Positions 53,440 through 63,103 of a DNA stretch of 64,000 nt are shown here, piece after piece (the first letter of the stretch is position 1; each line of letters opens with the position of its first letter). The DNA lies in assembly GCF_001460635.1 (NCBI RefSeq), contig NZ_LN907858.1, positions 558,001 through 622,000 of the forward strand, read 5' to 3'. The translations under genes and the position numbers were made by a program. The DNA is from Helicobacter typhlonius. Lineage in GTDB: Bacteria > Campylobacterota > Campylobacteria > Campylobacterales > Helicobacteraceae. Under the pieces are notes generated by a model. It was not told where the DNA came from. It ran no database searches and was given only the letters and a program-made list of their open reading frames with translations.

Positions 53440-53544
53440 TTCACGCCTTTTGTTGTGTTTGCTTTATGCCCTATACATTGTTTATGCTTTGTAGTTTGTG
53501 CGCTCCGCCCCTATTTAGAATCTAAAATATTGCCTTGCGCGAGA

Positions 53545-54753
53545 TTATTTGCGCTCTAGCACTTCAAACGCCGGGAGAATCTTGCCCTCTAGTAGCTCCA
53601 AACTCGCCCCACCACCTGTGGAGATAAAGCTCATATTGTCCCGCTCTCCTGCTTTATCTATCGCATCGGCTGTATCGCCCCCACCAATAAGGCTAAAGGC
53701 ATAAGTATCACTCACTGCGTGAGCGAGGTTAAATGTCCCACGCGAGAAAGCTTGAATCTCATAGATTCCTAAAGGTCCATTCCAAATAATTGTTTGCGAA
53801 TCCCGCACCACTTCGCTAAAGAGTTTGCTTGTCGCAGGTCCCATATCCACCGCCATAAAGCCCTCCGGAATATCTTGTGCGGGAGTGATTTTAATATGAC
53901 AATGTTCTTTTATATCATCGGTGCTTACCACATCTACGGGCAGATAGATTTTTACCTTTCCTTCTTTTGCTTTATCAAGTATTTTTCGTGCATCGCCTAC
54001 CAAATCATCTTCCACGAGGGATTTTTGCATATCAAAGCCCCGTGCTTTGAGGAATGTATTACTCATCGCACCGCCGATAATGATTTTATCCACAACATTG
54101 AGAATATTATGCAAAAGAGCAAGTTTTGAGCTCACCTTACTCCCGCCAACAATGAGTAGCACGGGTTTGAGCGGATTTGCCATAGCTTTAGCAAATGAAT
54201 CTATTTCTTTTTTAAGCAGCAGTCCCGCCACGCGCTCTTTAGCATATTTAGCAATACCACAAGTGCTTGAATGCGCCCTATGGCTTGTCCCAAAGGCGTC
54301 ATTGACATATACATCACAGAGTGAGGCGAGTTTCGCAGAGAGTTCATCATCATTTTTTTCCTCTCCCTCGTAGAATCTAATATTTTCAAGCAAAATTACC
54401 GCACCACTTTCGCCTTGTTGCTGCAAAGATTCTACATTTTCTATCGTTTCTGCAAAAGCTATGTCTCGCCCCAAAAGTCGCTCCACGCGTTTAAGCACGT
54501 GTTTAAGTGAAAATTCCGCACTGCGCCCTTTAGGACGCCCCAAATGGCTCACAAGCACGATATTTTGCGCACCATTGTCAATGCAGTAATTGATAGTTGG
54601 CAGTGCCTCGCGGATACGCGTATCATCTGAAATATCAAAATCCTCATCCATTGGCACATTAAAATCCACACGCACAAGCACTCTTTTGCCCCCTACATCA
54701 ATATCGCGCACACTTTTTGTATTTTTCATAAGCTCAATTCCGGCTTCTTGCAT
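53545..54753 (-). CDS. pgk: Phosphoglycerate kinase
   Basis: 402 residues. RVDFNVPMD, VSHLGRPKG, NDAFGTSHRAHSST, GGSKVSSKL and the C-terminal IGGGDTADA and STGGGASLELLEGK are complete. ATP-forming step of glycolysis/gluconeogenesis. ATG at 54753 has AAGGAG five bases upstream and gives about nine residues before the usual start region. Confidence 0.95.
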   Translation of the reverse strand: MQEAGIELMKNTKSVRDIDVGGKRVLVRVDFNVPMDEDFDISDDTRIREALPTINYCIDNGAQNIVLVSHLGRPKGRSAEFSLKHVLKRVERLLGRDIAFAETIENVESLQQQGESGAVILLENIRFYEGEEKNDDELSAKLASLCDVYVNDAFGTSHRAHSSTCGIAKYAKERVAGLLLKKEIDSFAKAMANPLKPVLLIVGGSKVSSKLALLHNILNVVDKIIIGGAMSNTFLKARGFDMQKSLVEDDLVGDARKILDKAKEGKVKIYLPVDVVSTDDIKEHCHIKITPAQDIPEGFMAVDMGPATSKLFSEVVRDSQTIIWNGPLGIYEIQAFSRGTFNLAHAVSDTYAFSLIGGGDTADAIDKAGERDNMSFISTGGGASLELLEGKILPAFEVLERK

Positions 54754-54810
54754 TATAACTCCTTATATTTTTGGCAACATTCTAGCATAGAATAGGAATA
54801 ATAGGATAGC

Positions 54811-55974
54811 TTAGGCGATGTTTGAAGTACCAAATTCTGCTGCAAGTAGCTCAAGAATCTCATAGATATTATCAATCTTACCGCCCATAATCGTGCAAAA
54901 GCCTTTTAACCCATAATCCTTTGCAAACACAATAGGTCTGCCATCATCAATTTCGTTTTGAATCTGCAAGGTTTTTATCTCATAAAGTGAATCTTTGTAT
55001 TCTAAAGATTCTAAGAGTGGCATATAGCGTTTGCAATCAGCCAACATAAGCGGAAAATTGCTTCTTGCATTTTGCTTAAAAGTATGAAGTATTGCATAGG
55101 GATTATGAGGCTGCATAACATTATAATCCTGCCAAGCAAAATGCGGCGTATATCGCACGTGGCTTAGGGTGTAGCATTGCTTTGGTGGGTAGGGAATAAG
55201 AGAGAAAAATGCCCCGTCCATAGTGGTTATAGCCATATCTTTAAGCGCAGGAGGTATATCCACCAAAGCCATTTCTGTCATTTCGTATTTGAGCGGCAAT
55301 AATGGCAAATGTGAGCGTTTGAGTAAGCTATTTATCCCAGCATAAGTGCAGTTTAATATCAAAGGCGCGTATAAAGTTCTAGAATCTGTTTGCTGTGTTT
55401 GATTTTGCTCTGTATATGGGGCAATAGCAACGCATAAACCCTTTTTGTCCTCTTTCACACAAAGAGATTGAGTGTTTGTGGCTATTTCTATATGTTTGCA
55501 ATTAAGATTATCTCTTAGCATTGTGCGTAAGATAGCAGCATCAAAAGCGTATTCACGCACACAAAATACATCGCTTATAAGGCTAGGATTAAACATTGCT
55601 TTAATATGCGTAGGGGCGGATTGTATATAGATATTAAATTGCTTAAAAAGTCTATAAAATTGTGTGCTAGAAGTTTTTGAGCCAATACTTGCAATCGCAT
55701 AATATTTGTGAAAATCATCTTTGATAGCTTCTTTAAAATCCTTGCAAAAAGTGTGAAAATGGCGCGAACTGCTTATGGCTGTGCTAAGGCTACGCGGGTA
55801 GTGGTAGCCATTATGCACGCGAGCTTGATTATTGATACTTGCGTGTGTAAGCAAATCTTTTTCTTGCTCAAGGATTAAAATAGATTGAAACTTTTGCTTA
55901 AGATAGAGCGCAATATATGCACCAAAGAATCCGCCACCGATAATAATGCAATCATACTTATTGTGTTTTGGCAT
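54811..55974 (-). CDS. FAD-dependent oxidoreductase (DAO family)
   Basis: 387 residues. CIIIGGGFFGAYIALYLK and ILEQEKDLLTHASINNQARVH are the DAO-type FAD-binding start. The C-terminal LKGFCTIMGGKIDNIYEI fits a flavin-binding tail. It ends a four-gene minus-strand operon with a sugar dehydrogenase and two glycosyltransferases, so it may modify a sugar or its acceptor; substrate unknown. Confidence 0.8.
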   Translation of the reverse strand: MPKHNKYDCIIIGGGFFGAYIALYLKQKFQSILILEQEKDLLTHASINNQARVHNGYHYPRSLSTAISSSRHFHTFCKDFKEAIKDDFHKYYAIASIGSKTSSTQFYRLFKQFNIYIQSAPTHIKAMFNPSLISDVFCVREYAFDAAILRTMLRDNLNCKHIEIATNTQSLCVKEDKKGLCVAIAPYTEQNQTQQTDSRTLYAPLILNCTYAGINSLLKRSHLPLLPLKYEMTEMALVDIPPALKDMAITTMDGAFFSLIPYPPKQCYTLSHVRYTPHFAWQDYNVMQPHNPYAILHTFKQNARSNFPLMLADCKRYMPLLESLEYKDSLYEIKTLQIQNEIDDGRPIVFAKDYGLKGFCTIMGGKIDNIYEILELLAAEFGTSNIA

Positions 55975-55984
55975 TGTGTGGCTT

Positions 55985-56872
55985 TCAAGTAGTTTTATTA
56001 TGGGCTTGTGTGAGTAGATTGAGCGTTGTTTGAGAGAAATTTAAGTGCTTTATATAATCGTGTCTCTTTTCGCATATGTCCTTAAAATTTTTAAGCGCAA
56101 AGTTAAGATTATTGCCCTCATCAAAAATTGGTAATATTGTATCCTGCAAAGGTGTTTGTTTTGTGCTGTGTATTTGCAAGGGATTGTGTGAAAGCATATC
56201 AATATGGAGCGTAAAATCCTGCGTTTGAATGCTTAAAATCCGCTTTTTCTCATTTGAAAGCAATGAGCAATAAAGGTTTAATGGAATCTGCTTATTTTCT
56301 TGCAATGCGTGAAGTTTTAAAAGCGCACTTTGTTTTTTAGAATCTAAAAACTTGCACTCTTTCACACAAATATTTTCTAATAAACCAAGCTCTTGCATAA
56401 AGGCAAACACGCTCAAATAATGCACGCCGATGACTTCTAGCACACTCTCATTTTCATAGAAATTACCATATTGTGTAATTGTGGCTTCAATGGATTGTAT
56501 GTTGGCTTTGGAATCTTGCAAAATCTGCAAGGCATAGAGGATAGATTGTGAAAATGTATAAATATAATCTGTAAAGAAAATCTTATTATGTGCTTGTGAG
56601 AGTGATTGCAAAGTGTTAAATTCATCTTGTGTGGCACAGCTTGGCTTTTCAACAAAGACATTGCAGTGATGTTCTAAGGCGAGTTTTGCAAGGGCAAAAT
56701 GTGAAGCAAGTGGTGTAGCAATAAATGCAGATTCTGCATTATCTAATGCTTGTTTGAGAATCTGCTTTTTCGTATCACTGCCAAAAATGCCACAAATTTC
56801 ATAATGTTTTTGTATGTATGAATGCAAAATTTTGCCCCAATAGCCTCTGCCTATCAATACTGCCTTTTGCAT
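55985..56872 (-). CDS. Gfo/Idh/MocA-family oxidoreductase
   Basis: 295 residues. N-terminal Rossmann AVLIGRGYWGKILHSYI, then SAFIATPLASHFALAKLALEH and the EKPSCATQ motif with the catalytic Lys. NAD(P)-dependent sugar or cyclitol dehydrogenase in the second glycan operon. It lies two bases after the GT2 gene and ten before the FAD enzyme. Confidence 0.86.
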   Translation of the reverse strand: MQKAVLIGRGYWGKILHSYIQKHYEICGIFGSDTKKQILKQALDNAESAFIATPLASHFALAKLALEHHCNVFVEKPSCATQDEFNTLQSLSQAHNKIFFTDYIYTFSQSILYALQILQDSKANIQSIEATITQYGNFYENESVLEVIGVHYLSVFAFMQELGLLENICVKECKFLDSKKQSALLKLHALQENKQIPLNLYCSLLSNEKKRILSIQTQDFTLHIDMLSHNPLQIHSTKQTPLQDTILPIFDEGNNLNFALKNFKDICEKRHDYIKHLNFSQTTLNLLTQAHNKTT

Positions 56873-56874
56873 AC

Positions 56875-57648
56875 TTACTCCTTATTTATGCGTAAAAGTT
56901 TATATAAACGCCAAATTTCTCTTAAATAAATGCGTGAGAGTGAAAAGATTTTGACTTTAGATTCTGTTACCTCATCTTCCCATTTCACTGCAATTTCAGT
57001 GATTGACAAACCTTGATATTGTGCGATGATAAGCATTTGTGCGCAATAAAACCAGCTTTTATCATCACTGCATAAGTCTTTGATTTTTTCAGCAATGGAG
57101 GATTGATAAAATTTAAAGCCACACATTGCATCGCTAAATGTTGTTTTTAGAGTAATTTTTAAAATAAAATTTAGCCCCCTTGAGAGTATTTCTCTTCTCA
57201 AGCTTCGCCCAATCACTTGAGAATCTCGCAAAAGCCTAGAGCCGACAATAATCTCTACTCCATTGCATAAATTTTCATACACTTCTTTTAAATGATATAA
57301 ATCTGTTGATAAATCTAAATCCATATAGCCAATAAAAGCACAAGGCTCACTCCTTGTAGCATTGTGATGTATCGCACATCTTAGAGCTAAACCAACGCCT
57401 TTTTCCTCTAAGCGCAAATATTCTATGTGAGAAAATACAGGGCTTATCTCGGCGTTAAGATTCTCGCATAATGTCTTTGCGAGTTGTGGTGTAGAATCTG
57501 TTGAGCCATTATCTACGATACTTAGGATATGGGGGATTTTTTCCGCTCTTAAAAAACAAATGGCTTTTTGTATGCCATTTTGCAATCGCTTTTCTTCATT
57601 TAACACAGGAATGATGATGTTTAAAATTGCATTTTGAGATTCTTTCAT
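56875..57648 (-). CDS. Family 2 glycosyltransferase (DPM1/GtrB-like)
   Basis: 257 residues. NIIIPVLNEEKRLQNGI, SIVDNGSTDSTPQLA, YMDLDLSTDL and the C-terminal CGFKFYQSS and ITEIAVKWEDE are typical of dolichyl-phosphate mannosyltransferase-like enzymes without membrane segments. It probably charges a polyprenyl phosphate. It starts directly after the stop of the phase-variable gene. Confidence 0.87.
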   Translation of the reverse strand: MKESQNAILNIIIPVLNEEKRLQNGIQKAICFLRAEKIPHILSIVDNGSTDSTPQLAKTLCENLNAEISPVFSHIEYLRLEEKGVGLALRCAIHHNATRSEPCAFIGYMDLDLSTDLYHLKEVYENLCNGVEIIVGSRLLRDSQVIGRSLRREILSRGLNFILKITLKTTFSDAMCGFKFYQSSIAEKIKDLCSDDKSWFYCAQMLIIAQYQGLSITEIAVKWEDEVTESKVKIFSLSRIYLREIWRLYKLLRINKE

Positions 57649-58748
57649 TTACAGCACCTTTTGTATGTTTTTTTCTTGAAAATCAAGCACGACAGAGCTT
57701 TTTTCATCTATAATTTCATAAGGCATTGCATTTTTAAGCTTTAAAAGTACAATACGCACATATTCGCCAATGATTGAAAGCATTAAAAATAAGCCAATAT
57801 TCATAGTTACCATATATAGCGAAGTAGAAGCCCAGCCACTTGCAATAGTAGGAGTAAAGAAATAAGCACATAAGATATAAAGTGCATAGAATGCGTTTCC
57901 ACAAGCAAGGAGCAGACACATACAAGTGCCAAGCCTTAGAAGTTTGTAAGATTCTCCAAAGATAATATCAAGCCCAAGAAAGAGTGAATCTAAAAATTTT
58001 CTTTTTGGCGCGTATGATGGCGTATAGGGATATTCATAAATATTGAGCGTTGAATCAAAATGCAATAATCTTAAAAGTTTAATATCGTGGTGATTTGATA
58101 AAAGCGTGTGGATAACCTTGCGTGAAATAACACAAAATTCACTATAATCCTCTCTTGCTCCCTCGCCAAAGAGCGCAAGTGTTTTGTAAAAAAGCTTTGA
58201 ACCTATTTTTTGCATAAGGCTTTGAGGCTTGACTTTTCTTGTGGCAATTACCATATCATAGTGCGTTGAAAGCGTAAGCATAGCAAGGCAGTCATCAATA
58301 CTATCACTTGATAAATCCATAAAGAGCAAATAATCGCCAATGCAATTTTGCAAAAAAATCTCATATTGCAATGAGCCTAGATTCTCATAACTTCCAACAG
58401 GAGAGACAATCTCTAAAATCCGCACATTTGCAACAGAGCTAAGAAGTGCCTCTATACTAGAATTTTTATTTTTTGCGGGATTTTTAGAATCTTCAACCTT
58501 ATTTAAAATTGCGGTATGTGCTTCGGGGGGGGGGTAATAATATTTTCCTTTTTAGCATATTTTTTATTTTTTGGAGATTGTGCTGTGGGCTCAAAATGGG
58601 GATTTAATAATAGAATCTCAAAATATGCAAATCTTTGCTTCAAGCGCAGACTTAAAGTTTTAAGCGAATCAATGTTGATATATTGATTTAAAAGTGCTAT
58701 GGAGATAACGCGATGTTTATCCAGTGTCGGTGCAGGATTCCCTTGCAT
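57649..58748 (-). CDS. GtrB-like membrane glycosyltransferase, phase-variable, read as OFF
   Basis: A gene of about 366 codons broken by a C10 tract (coding strand) at 58525-58534. Translation from ATG 58748 (AAGAGAGG upstream) runs 81 codons and stops after the tract. The rest is open in the next frame from just behind the tract to 57649. With 11 C the halves join: a GT-A fold with CIGDYLLFMDLSSDS and a C-terminus of two membrane helices plus GEYVRIVLLKLKNAMPYEI, as in GtrB/ArnC. A GTG at 58425 could start the second part alone, but that would lack the nucleotide-binding strand. First gene of its operon, so polarity could affect the others. Confidence 0.82.
58525..58534 (-). repeat. Poly-C(10) contingency tract, out of frame
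   Basis: Ten C on the coding strand. The two halves of the gene fuse in frame at 11 C (also 8 or 14). Confidence 0.85.
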
Positions 58749-58892
58749 AAAAGCCTCTCTTGCTAAGAAATAATAGAATCTAAGAGCAGATTTTAATTTG
58801 CATTGCGCTTATTGTAGCATAGAATATTGATAAATAAAAGTCCTTGCCAATTTTTAGATGTTTAATTTGAGAAGAGGTGCTATACTTTGTAT

Positions 58893-61313
58893 ATGAAAAA
58901 TACATATGCAATAGAACTTTTTGGCATTATACAAGGCGTGGGTTTTCGCCCATTTGTATATCGCCTCGCGCATACAATGGGATTAAAGGGCTATGTGCAA
59001 AACCAATATGATAGGCTTTTTATTTTACTTGAAGTTGGCACAAAAGAGCAGCTAGACGTCTTTGTAGCACATATTCTCTCTTCTCCCCCGCCAAATGCAA
59101 GGATTGTGAAGCATATCATCACGCCAATAAGCCAGAAGCAAAGCCTAAGCGATGTTTTTGAGATTAGAGAATCTCACGCCAATAAGACATTTGTGCCTAT
59201 ACTGCTTCCACAAGATATGCGTATTTGTGAATCTTGCCTCGCAGATATACGCACACAGGGGAGATTCTATCGCTATGCTTTCACAACTTGCGCAGATTGC
59301 GGGGCGCGGTATAGTATCATTAACGCCCTACCTTATGATAGGATTCATACGACTATGCGCGATTTTGCCCTATGCGCGAAATGTGAGGCAGATTATCGCA
59401 ATTCGCTTAATCGTAGATTCCACGCGCAGCCCATTTCTTGCAACACTTGCGCGATACAACTTATGCTCTTTGATAGCCAAGGTACGCAAATAAGCGCAGA
59501 TTCTATAAATGATTATGAGATGATTAGGGCGGTGGCAAGTGCGATTAAGGCGGGGAAAATCGTTGCTATAAAGGGTGTTGGCGGGTTTAATCTCATCGCG
59601 GACGCAAATAATAAAGAGGCGATAGCGACTTTACGCAAAAGGAAAAATCGCCCTCACAAGCCCTTTGCGGTGATGTTTAAGAGCATAAGCGATATTGAAT
59701 CTTTGAGTGATATTTCAGCCCAAGAGCGAGAATCCCTCCTTTCCCCACAAGCACCTATTGTGCTACTTGAGCGACATTGCCGCGCGGGTGGGGTTATTGA
59801 TGAAAGAGCCCTAGATATCATCGCGCCACATCTTAAGACTTTGGGGGCGATTTTGCCCTATAATGGCATTATGCACTTGCTTTTTGATGAGTTAGAATCT
59901 CCTATTATTTTTACGAGCGCAAATCTCTCCGGTGAGCCAATCATCGCTAAGACAAGAGAGCTTATAGAGAAGCTTTGCAAACGCAATGCCATAGCCGATT
60001 TGGTGCTAAGCTACAATCGCGTGATACATAACCCAAGTGATGATAGTATCGTGCGTCTTATGGCGGGAGAGATGAGAATCTTGCGTCTAGCGCGAGGTTA
60101 TGCCCCGCTTGATTTACTCTACACACATTCTGGCGCACAGGATTTAGAATCGCACGAGGCGGGGGATTCTACAAAATATATGGATTCTAACATTACAGAA
60201 TCTCACACTTTAGTTGTAGGCGTGGGCGCACAGCAAAAATCAAGCATTTGCTTCCTTAATAGGCATAGAGCGAATATTAGCCCATATATCGGGGATTTGG
60301 AGAGTGTAGATTCTATTATGCGCTATGAATCTGTAAGTGCGTTTTTCAACACTTTGTATAAGCAAACGCCTCAAATAGTTGTGTGCGACTTGCACCCGCG
60401 CTATGTTTCCACGCAAAAGGCACGAAGCCTCAAAGCGAGTTGCTATGCTTTGGCACATCATAAGGCGCATTTTTACGCGATTTTGGGCGAGGCGCGGGCA
60501 TTAGATAAAAACGCGCTTGGCATTATATGGGACGGCACAGGGCTTGGCGAGGATAGGCGTATTTGGGGTGGCGAGTGCTTCTTGTATGAGGCAGATTCAT
60601 ATGCGGGGAGTATGCGCCGCTTATGGCATTTTGACGAATACGCGCTTTTGGGCGGCGAGGGTGCAATAAAAGACATTGGTAAAATCGCGCTTAGTTTGCT
60701 TATACACTATGATTTATTTACATCTCCACAGGCACAGGACATACTGCATAGGCATTTTTCTAGCGAGGAATTAGGGCTTTTGCAGGGCGCGTATAGGAGT
60801 AGGACTTATCCGCTTACAAGCTCGGTTGGGAGGATATTTGACGCGGTGGGATTTTTGCTCGGGCTTTTGCAGATTCAAACTTACGAGGGACAGAGTGGCG
60901 CATTAATAGAATCTTGCGCGTTAGAGTATGTTAGGGACAAAACAATGCCTAAACCTTATGCCTTTTCCTTAGAAAATGGGTGCGTGTGCTTGAAAGGCAT
61001 TATAGAATCTATCCTTACAGACAAGGAGGCACGGGAGAAAAAAGCCTGTCGCTTTTTGGAGACATTAGCCCATATTGCGCTTACTCTTGCAAAAGAGGGT
61101 ATAGAGGAGGCACAAGCACCGCTTCAAGTGTATTTTAGCGGTGGTGTGTTTCAAAATAAGTTTCTTTGTGATAGAATCCACACTTTGTTTAATGCGCATA
61201 AAATTCCCTTTTTTATGCACACACAGCTGCCTTGCAATGATAGCAATATAAGTTTTGGACAAGCAGTCTTTGGGACATTAGAATCTAAAAGGAGCAAAAA
61301 TGCAGGAAAATAG
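58893..61313 (+). CDS. hypF: Carbamoyltransferase HypF
   Basis: 806 residues from ATG 58893. Order: acylphosphatase domain (GIIQGVGFRPFVYRLA), two C4 zinc fingers (CESC..CADC and CAKC..CNTC), YrdC-like domain (AIKGVGGFNLIADANN) and Kae1-like domain (HHKAHFYAI, WDGTGLGEDRRIWGGE, YFSGGVFQNKFL). It makes the thiocarbamate used to form the cyanide ligands of NiFe hydrogenase. An extra Ser/Asp/Glu-rich linker at about 415-445 is coded by GATTCT/GAATCT copies. It heads the hyp cluster; its end overlaps hypB by 14 bases. Confidence 0.94.
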   Translation: MKNTYAIELFGIIQGVGFRPFVYRLAHTMGLKGYVQNQYDRLFILLEVGTKEQLDVFVAHILSSPPPNARIVKHIITPISQKQSLSDVFEIRESHANKTFVPILLPQDMRICESCLADIRTQGRFYRYAFTTCADCGARYSIINALPYDRIHTTMRDFALCAKCEADYRNSLNRRFHAQPISCNTCAIQLMLFDSQGTQISADSINDYEMIRAVASAIKAGKIVAIKGVGGFNLIADANNKEAIATLRKRKNRPHKPFAVMFKSISDIESLSDISAQERESLLSPQAPIVLLERHCRAGGVIDERALDIIAPHLKTLGAILPYNGIMHLLFDELESPIIFTSANLSGEPIIAKTRELIEKLCKRNAIADLVLSYNRVIHNPSDDSIVRLMAGEMRILRLARGYAPLDLLYTHSGAQDLESHEAGDSTKYMDSNITESHTLVVGVGAQQKSSICFLNRHRANISPYIGDLESVDSIMRYESVSAFFNTLYKQTPQIVVCDLHPRYVSTQKARSLKASCYALAHHKAHFYAILGEARALDKNALGIIWDGTGLGEDRRIWGGECFLYEADSYAGSMRRLWHFDEYALLGGEGAIKDIGKIALSLLIHYDLFTSPQAQDILHRHFSSEELGLLQGAYRSRTYPLTSSVGRIFDAVGFLLGLLQIQTYEGQSGALIESCALEYVRDKTMPKPYAFSLENGCVCLKGIIESILTDKEAREKKACRFLETLAHIALTLAKEGIEEAQAPLQVYFSGGVFQNKFLCDRIHTLFNAHKIPFFMHTQLPCNDSNISFGQAVFGTLESKRSKNAGK

Positions 61314-62040
61314 CGCATATGCGCGTGATGAGCGACTACATAATAATCCAAATTTAAATACAAAATCGGTTCAAATCGCGCAAAAGATTCTCTCCAAAAA
61401 CGATAAAAAAGCCGCAGAATTACGCGCACAATATGCGGATTTGGGCGTGTATGTGATAAATCTAATGAGTTCGCCCGGCAGTGGCAAAACCACACTTTTA
61501 GAATCTTTAAGCGCGTTTGGGGATTTTAGATTTGCCGTTTTAGAGGGGGATTTGCAGACTAATCGCGATGCGGCACGACTGCAAGATAAAGGCGTGAGCG
61601 CGTATCAAATCACCACCGGCGAAGCGTGTCATTTAGAAGCCTCAATGATAGAATCTGCCCTTTGTGAGCTACAAAAGCAATGCGACATTACGCAAATGGA
61701 TTATCTCTTTATAGAAAATGTAGGCAATCTCGTGTGTCCGGCGAGTTATGATTTAGGAGCGGCTCTTAATCTCGTGCTACTCTCCACACCTGAAGGCGAT
61801 GATAAAGTGCTGAAATATCCTACTATGTTTATGTGTGCTGACGCGGTGATTATAAGCAAGGCGGATATAATGGAGCATTTTCAATTTAGCATTGAACGTG
61901 TCAAGGCGGATTTAGCGCGTCTTAAGGCAGATATGCCATTATTTTTGACAAGCTCTAAAGATAAGGGCAGTATTGAAGTATTAAGGGATTTTATCGTGCA
62001 AAAACGCGCACAAAATTATCAATCACAACATCAATTTTAA
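61300..62040 (+). CDS. hypB: Hydrogenase nickel incorporation protein HypB
   Basis: 246 residues. Walker A SSPGSGKTTLLESL, DLQTNRDAARL, the metal-site segment TGEACHLEASMI, IENVGNLVCPASYDLG and NKAD-like SKAD. GTPase delivering Ni to hydrogenase (and urease in some species). No His-rich N-terminus, as in H. pylori. AGGAGC precedes ATG. Confidence 0.95.
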   Translation: MQENSAYARDERLHNNPNLNTKSVQIAQKILSKNDKKAAELRAQYADLGVYVINLMSSPGSGKTTLLESLSAFGDFRFAVLEGDLQTNRDAARLQDKGVSAYQITTGEACHLEASMIESALCELQKQCDITQMDYLFIENVGNLVCPASYDLGAALNLVLLSTPEGDDKVLKYPTMFMCADAVIISKADIMEHFQFSIERVKADLARLKADMPLFLTSSKDKGSIEVLRDFIVQKRAQNYQSQHQF

Positions 62041-62049
62041 GGAGATTCT

Positions 62050-62310
62050 ATGTGTTTGGCTATCCCCTCTAAAGTTATAGAGTTGAAAGAAAATAATATG
62101 GCAGTTGTAGATACATTAGGTGTCAAACGCGAGGCAAGCTTGGATTTGCTTGATGAAAAGGCAGATATTGGCGATTGGGTGCTGCTGCATATCGGCTATG
62201 CGATGAGCAAGATTGATGAGGAGAGCGCGAGAGAGAGTTTAAAGCTGTATGAGCAGATTCTAGAATCTATGCGTGAGGAAGACGAGGAGATTTTAAACGC
62301 AAATGGATAA
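62050..62310 (+). CDS. hypC: Hydrogenase maturation chaperone HypC
   Basis: 86 residues. The N-terminal MCLAIPSKV with the functional Cys2 and the GDWVLLHIGYAMSKID core are characteristic. It carries the Fe(CN)2CO unit with HypD and binds the hydrogenase large subunit. AAGGAG precedes ATG. Confidence 0.95.
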   Translation: MCLAIPSKVIELKENNMAVVDTLGVKREASLDLLDEKADIGDWVLLHIGYAMSKIDEESARESLKLYEQILESMREEDEEILNANG

Positions 62311-62338
62311 GGCATTGATAAGAGGCAGAGGGTGCTAG

Positions 62339-63103
62339 ATGAAAATTTTTATTGTGAATCTTAAACGCGCTAAAGAGCGCAAGGAGTTTATGCAAAGGCA
62401 GTTTGATAGCGCAAGTGAGGGCGCAAAAAAGGGCTTTGAAGTGATATTTTTTGAAGCCATTGACGCACAAAAAGACGAGCATTTATCTTTTAAACAATAC
62501 TCTAAAATAAGAAGCCTCCTTTTTCGCGGCAAAGAATTAAGCGCAGGAGAGAGGGCGTGTTTTGCAAGTCATTATAGCCTGTGGCAAAAGTGTGTAGAAC
62601 TCAATGAACCTATTGTGGTAATAGAAGATGATGTGGAGTTGGAGGAGGAGTTTTTTAGCGAAATTACGCGTGTGGCACAGAGTGAGTATGTATATGTGCG
62701 ATTGATGTATTCTAAAGCTCATTCGCATTTGATGTTTTTGGGTAAGGAGTTTTATATCACTTTTGAAAATGTTGCGGGGACGCAGGGCTACTATCTCACG
62801 CCCACCGCCGCACAAGCTTTTATACAATTAGCACAAAGTTGGTATCGCCCGGTAGATGATTATATGGATATGTTTTATATCCATAATGTGCCTATCGTGT
62901 GTATCAAGCCCATATTGCGCGAAGTGGCTATGCCTACCACGATAGGTGAACGTTGGGGTAAAGTGCCATTTCATTTTAAAATCGTGCGGGAATTTTCAAG
63001 ACTACTTTTTCAACTAAAAAAGAAGATATATTTGCTTTGGCATAAAAAACGGCTGATGTTGCCACAAAATGCCCTAGATTCTCTGGGGGGGGGGGGTATA
63101 TAA
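62339..63103 (+). CDS. Family 25 glycosyltransferase inserted between hypC and hypD, ending in a G12 tract
   Basis: 254 residues. GT25 marks: IFIVNLKRAKERKEFMQRQF, GERACFASHYSLW, VVIEDDVEL and the C-terminal PTTIGERWGK. GT25 enzymes act on LPS/LOS (galactosyl or glucosyl). It has no link to hydrogenase and splits an otherwise conserved hypBCD order. Its last codons run through a G12 tract and stop at TAATG, where hypD begins, so hypD translation is coupled to it. With 13 G it would fuse in frame to HypD. Confidence 0.87.
   Translation: MKIFIVNLKRAKERKEFMQRQFDSASEGAKKGFEVIFFEAIDAQKDEHLSFKQYSKIRSLLFRGKELSAGERACFASHYSLWQKCVELNEPIVVIEDDVELEEEFFSEITRVAQSEYVYVRLMYSKAHSHLMFLGKEFYITFENVAGTQGYYLTPTAAQAFIQLAQSWYRPVDDYMDMFYIHNVPIVCIKPILREVAMPTTIGERWGKVPFHFKIVREFSRLLFQLKKKIYLLWHKKRLMLPQNALDSLGGGGI
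63085..63096 (+). repeat. Poly-G(12) tract at the GT25-hypD junction
   Basis: Twelve G followed by TATATAATG; TATAAT spans 63099-63104 and contains the first two bases of the hypD start codon. Confidence 0.88.
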
